DNA of 64,000 bases, from assembly GCF_015863205.1 (NCBI RefSeq), contig NZ_JACBXQ010000001.1, forward strand, positions 372,001 to 436,000, written 5' to 3'. Positions 63,360 through 64,000 of the stretch are shown piece after piece. The position numbers and the translations under genes are program-made. The stretch's first letter is position 1, and the number at the start of each line of letters is the position of its first letter. The notes below the pieces were generated by a model. The model saw only the letters and a list, made by a program, of their open reading frames with translations, made no database searches and had not been told where the DNA came from. Source of the stretch: Facklamia lactis. GTDB lineage: Bacteria; Bacillota; Bacilli; Lactobacillales; Aerococcaceae.

Positions 63360-63519
63360 ACTTGTCTCGCTCCTCTACCGATTTTGCATATCTAAGCCAC
63401 AAAGGGCCATTTTAATAAATTATCAACTTTTATTATAGCATTATCATCTTATCTTTGAAAGTAAATATCTAATAGAAAGTTGACATTCTCAAGCATTCAG
63501 ACCCTTTATTGACAAAAAA

Positions 63520-63542
63520 GGACTGGGAGTAAATCCCAATCC
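63520..63542 (-). terminator. rpsD terminator
   Basis: GGACTGGGA-gtaaa-TCCCAATCC, with one mismatch, then TTTTTTG on the minus strand. Confidence 0.75.
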
Positions 63543-63565
63543 AATCATTTTGTTGATCATTAAGA

Positions 63566-64000
63566 TTAGCCTAATTTGTTGTAATATTCTACGACCAAGG
63601 CTTCATCCACTTCAGCGTTTAATTCACTACGTAGAGGTAAACGTACTAAAGTTCCTTCTAATTTCTCTGCATCAAAGTTAACAAATTCTAAACGAGTCAA
63701 AGTATTCTCGATCGCTTCTTTGATGATTGAAAGATCACGTGAACGTTCACGAACAGAAATCTTTTGACCTGGGTCTACTAAGTATGATGGAATATCTACA
63801 CGCTTGCCATCTACCGTAATATGACCATGGTTTACTAATTGACGAGCTTGACGACGAGTAGTCGCTAAACCTAAACGATAAACAAGATTATCCAAGCGAC
63901 GTTCTAATAAGATCATGAAGTTCTCACCGTGTTTACCTTCACTCATTTTACCAGCTTTATTAAATAAAGTATGGAATTGACGCTCATTTAATCCATACAT
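63566..64000 (-). CDS. rpsD: Ribosomal protein S4, C-terminal part
   Basis: The C-terminal 144 residues of S4 are in the window; roughly the first 57 lie beyond the right edge, and the Met at 64000 is internal. The S4 RNA-binding domain shows [20 protein letters not shown] and [17 protein letters not shown], shortened here to cores [17 protein letters not shown] and [15 protein letters not shown]. The tail ends with VVEYYNKLG. It organises 16S rRNA assembly. The single gene with its own terminator and ezrA downstream is the usual Bacilli context. Confidence 0.97.
   Translation of the reverse strand: MYGLNERQFHTLFNKAGKMSEGKHGENFMILLERRLDNLVYRLGLATTRRQARQLVNHGHITVDGKRVDIPSYLVDPGQKISVRERSRDLSIIKEAIENTLTRLEFVNFDAEKLEGTLVRLPLRSELNAEVDEALVVEYYNKLG

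Overview
The window comes from a low-GC Gram-positive bacterium of the Lactobacillales. Gene order (ireB-ruvX-DUF1292 behind alaS, rarA followed by 6S RNA, the rplU-prp-rpmA cluster with an N-terminally extended L27, radC/mreBCD, T-box leaders before alaS and valS, LiaFSR) and protein style suggest the Aerococcaceae (Facklamia/Aerococcus/Ruoffia-like). The genus is an inference; no 16S gene is present.

Layout. 1-11.9 kb is an accessory-looking region: a MarR/FMN-binding/flavodoxin operon cut by the left edge, a secreted protein, a HAD phosphatase, an AraC regulator with an alpha/beta hydrolase, a CPBP-type membrane protein, PadR + DUF2812, a membrane methyltransferase with a Cys-rich protein, and a CDF zinc exporter whose promoter carries two inverted repeats but has no adjacent regulator. 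It also holds an AT-rich patch with an erm(B)-like 23S rRNA methyltransferase, complete with leader peptide and RBS-sequestering hairpin, and a zinc-loop HAD protein. This patch stops at the tmRNA gene (11919-12279, minus strand).

12.4-36.6 kb is mostly minus-strand core genome: a pantothenate-type ECF S component, a HesB-like protein, the LiaFSR envelope-stress system, greA, udk, mltG, DUF1292-ruvX-ireB, alaS with T-box, a lipid kinase (plus strand), recD2, mnmA, DUF1831 with a cysteine desulfurase, rarA and 6S RNA (plus strand), pyrR, ackA and a heterodimeric ABC exporter.

36.6-45.9 kb holds less conserved genes: two very small ORFs, a YtxH-like protein, an AGCS symporter, a tandem PII-like protein beside an internally duplicated DUF1538 membrane protein, an orphan protein, and a YtrA-type GntR/ABC operon ending in an unrecognised exported protein.

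45.9-64 kb is again core: rpmA-prp-rplU with a leader, pepO, mreBCD, a cold-shock gene, radC, folC, valS with T-box, a sirtuin, a thiol peroxidase that lacks the usual resolving cysteine, ridA, thiI with a second cysteine desulfurase, ezrA, and the 3' part of rpsD.

How the genes work together. Several loci concern the cell envelope (LiaFSR, IreB, MltG, MreBCD, EzrA, the YtrA-like operon). Two cysteine desulfurases each sit near their own tRNA-thiolation partner (MnmA and ThiI). The points most worth following up are the divergent erm gene with its rewritten leader peptide, the double-PII/double-DUF1538 pair, the regulator-less zinc-exporter operator, the spacer hairpin before the HesB-like gene, and the YtrA-like operon with its unknown exported partner. 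No CRISPR array, IS element, prophage or tRNA gene was seen.
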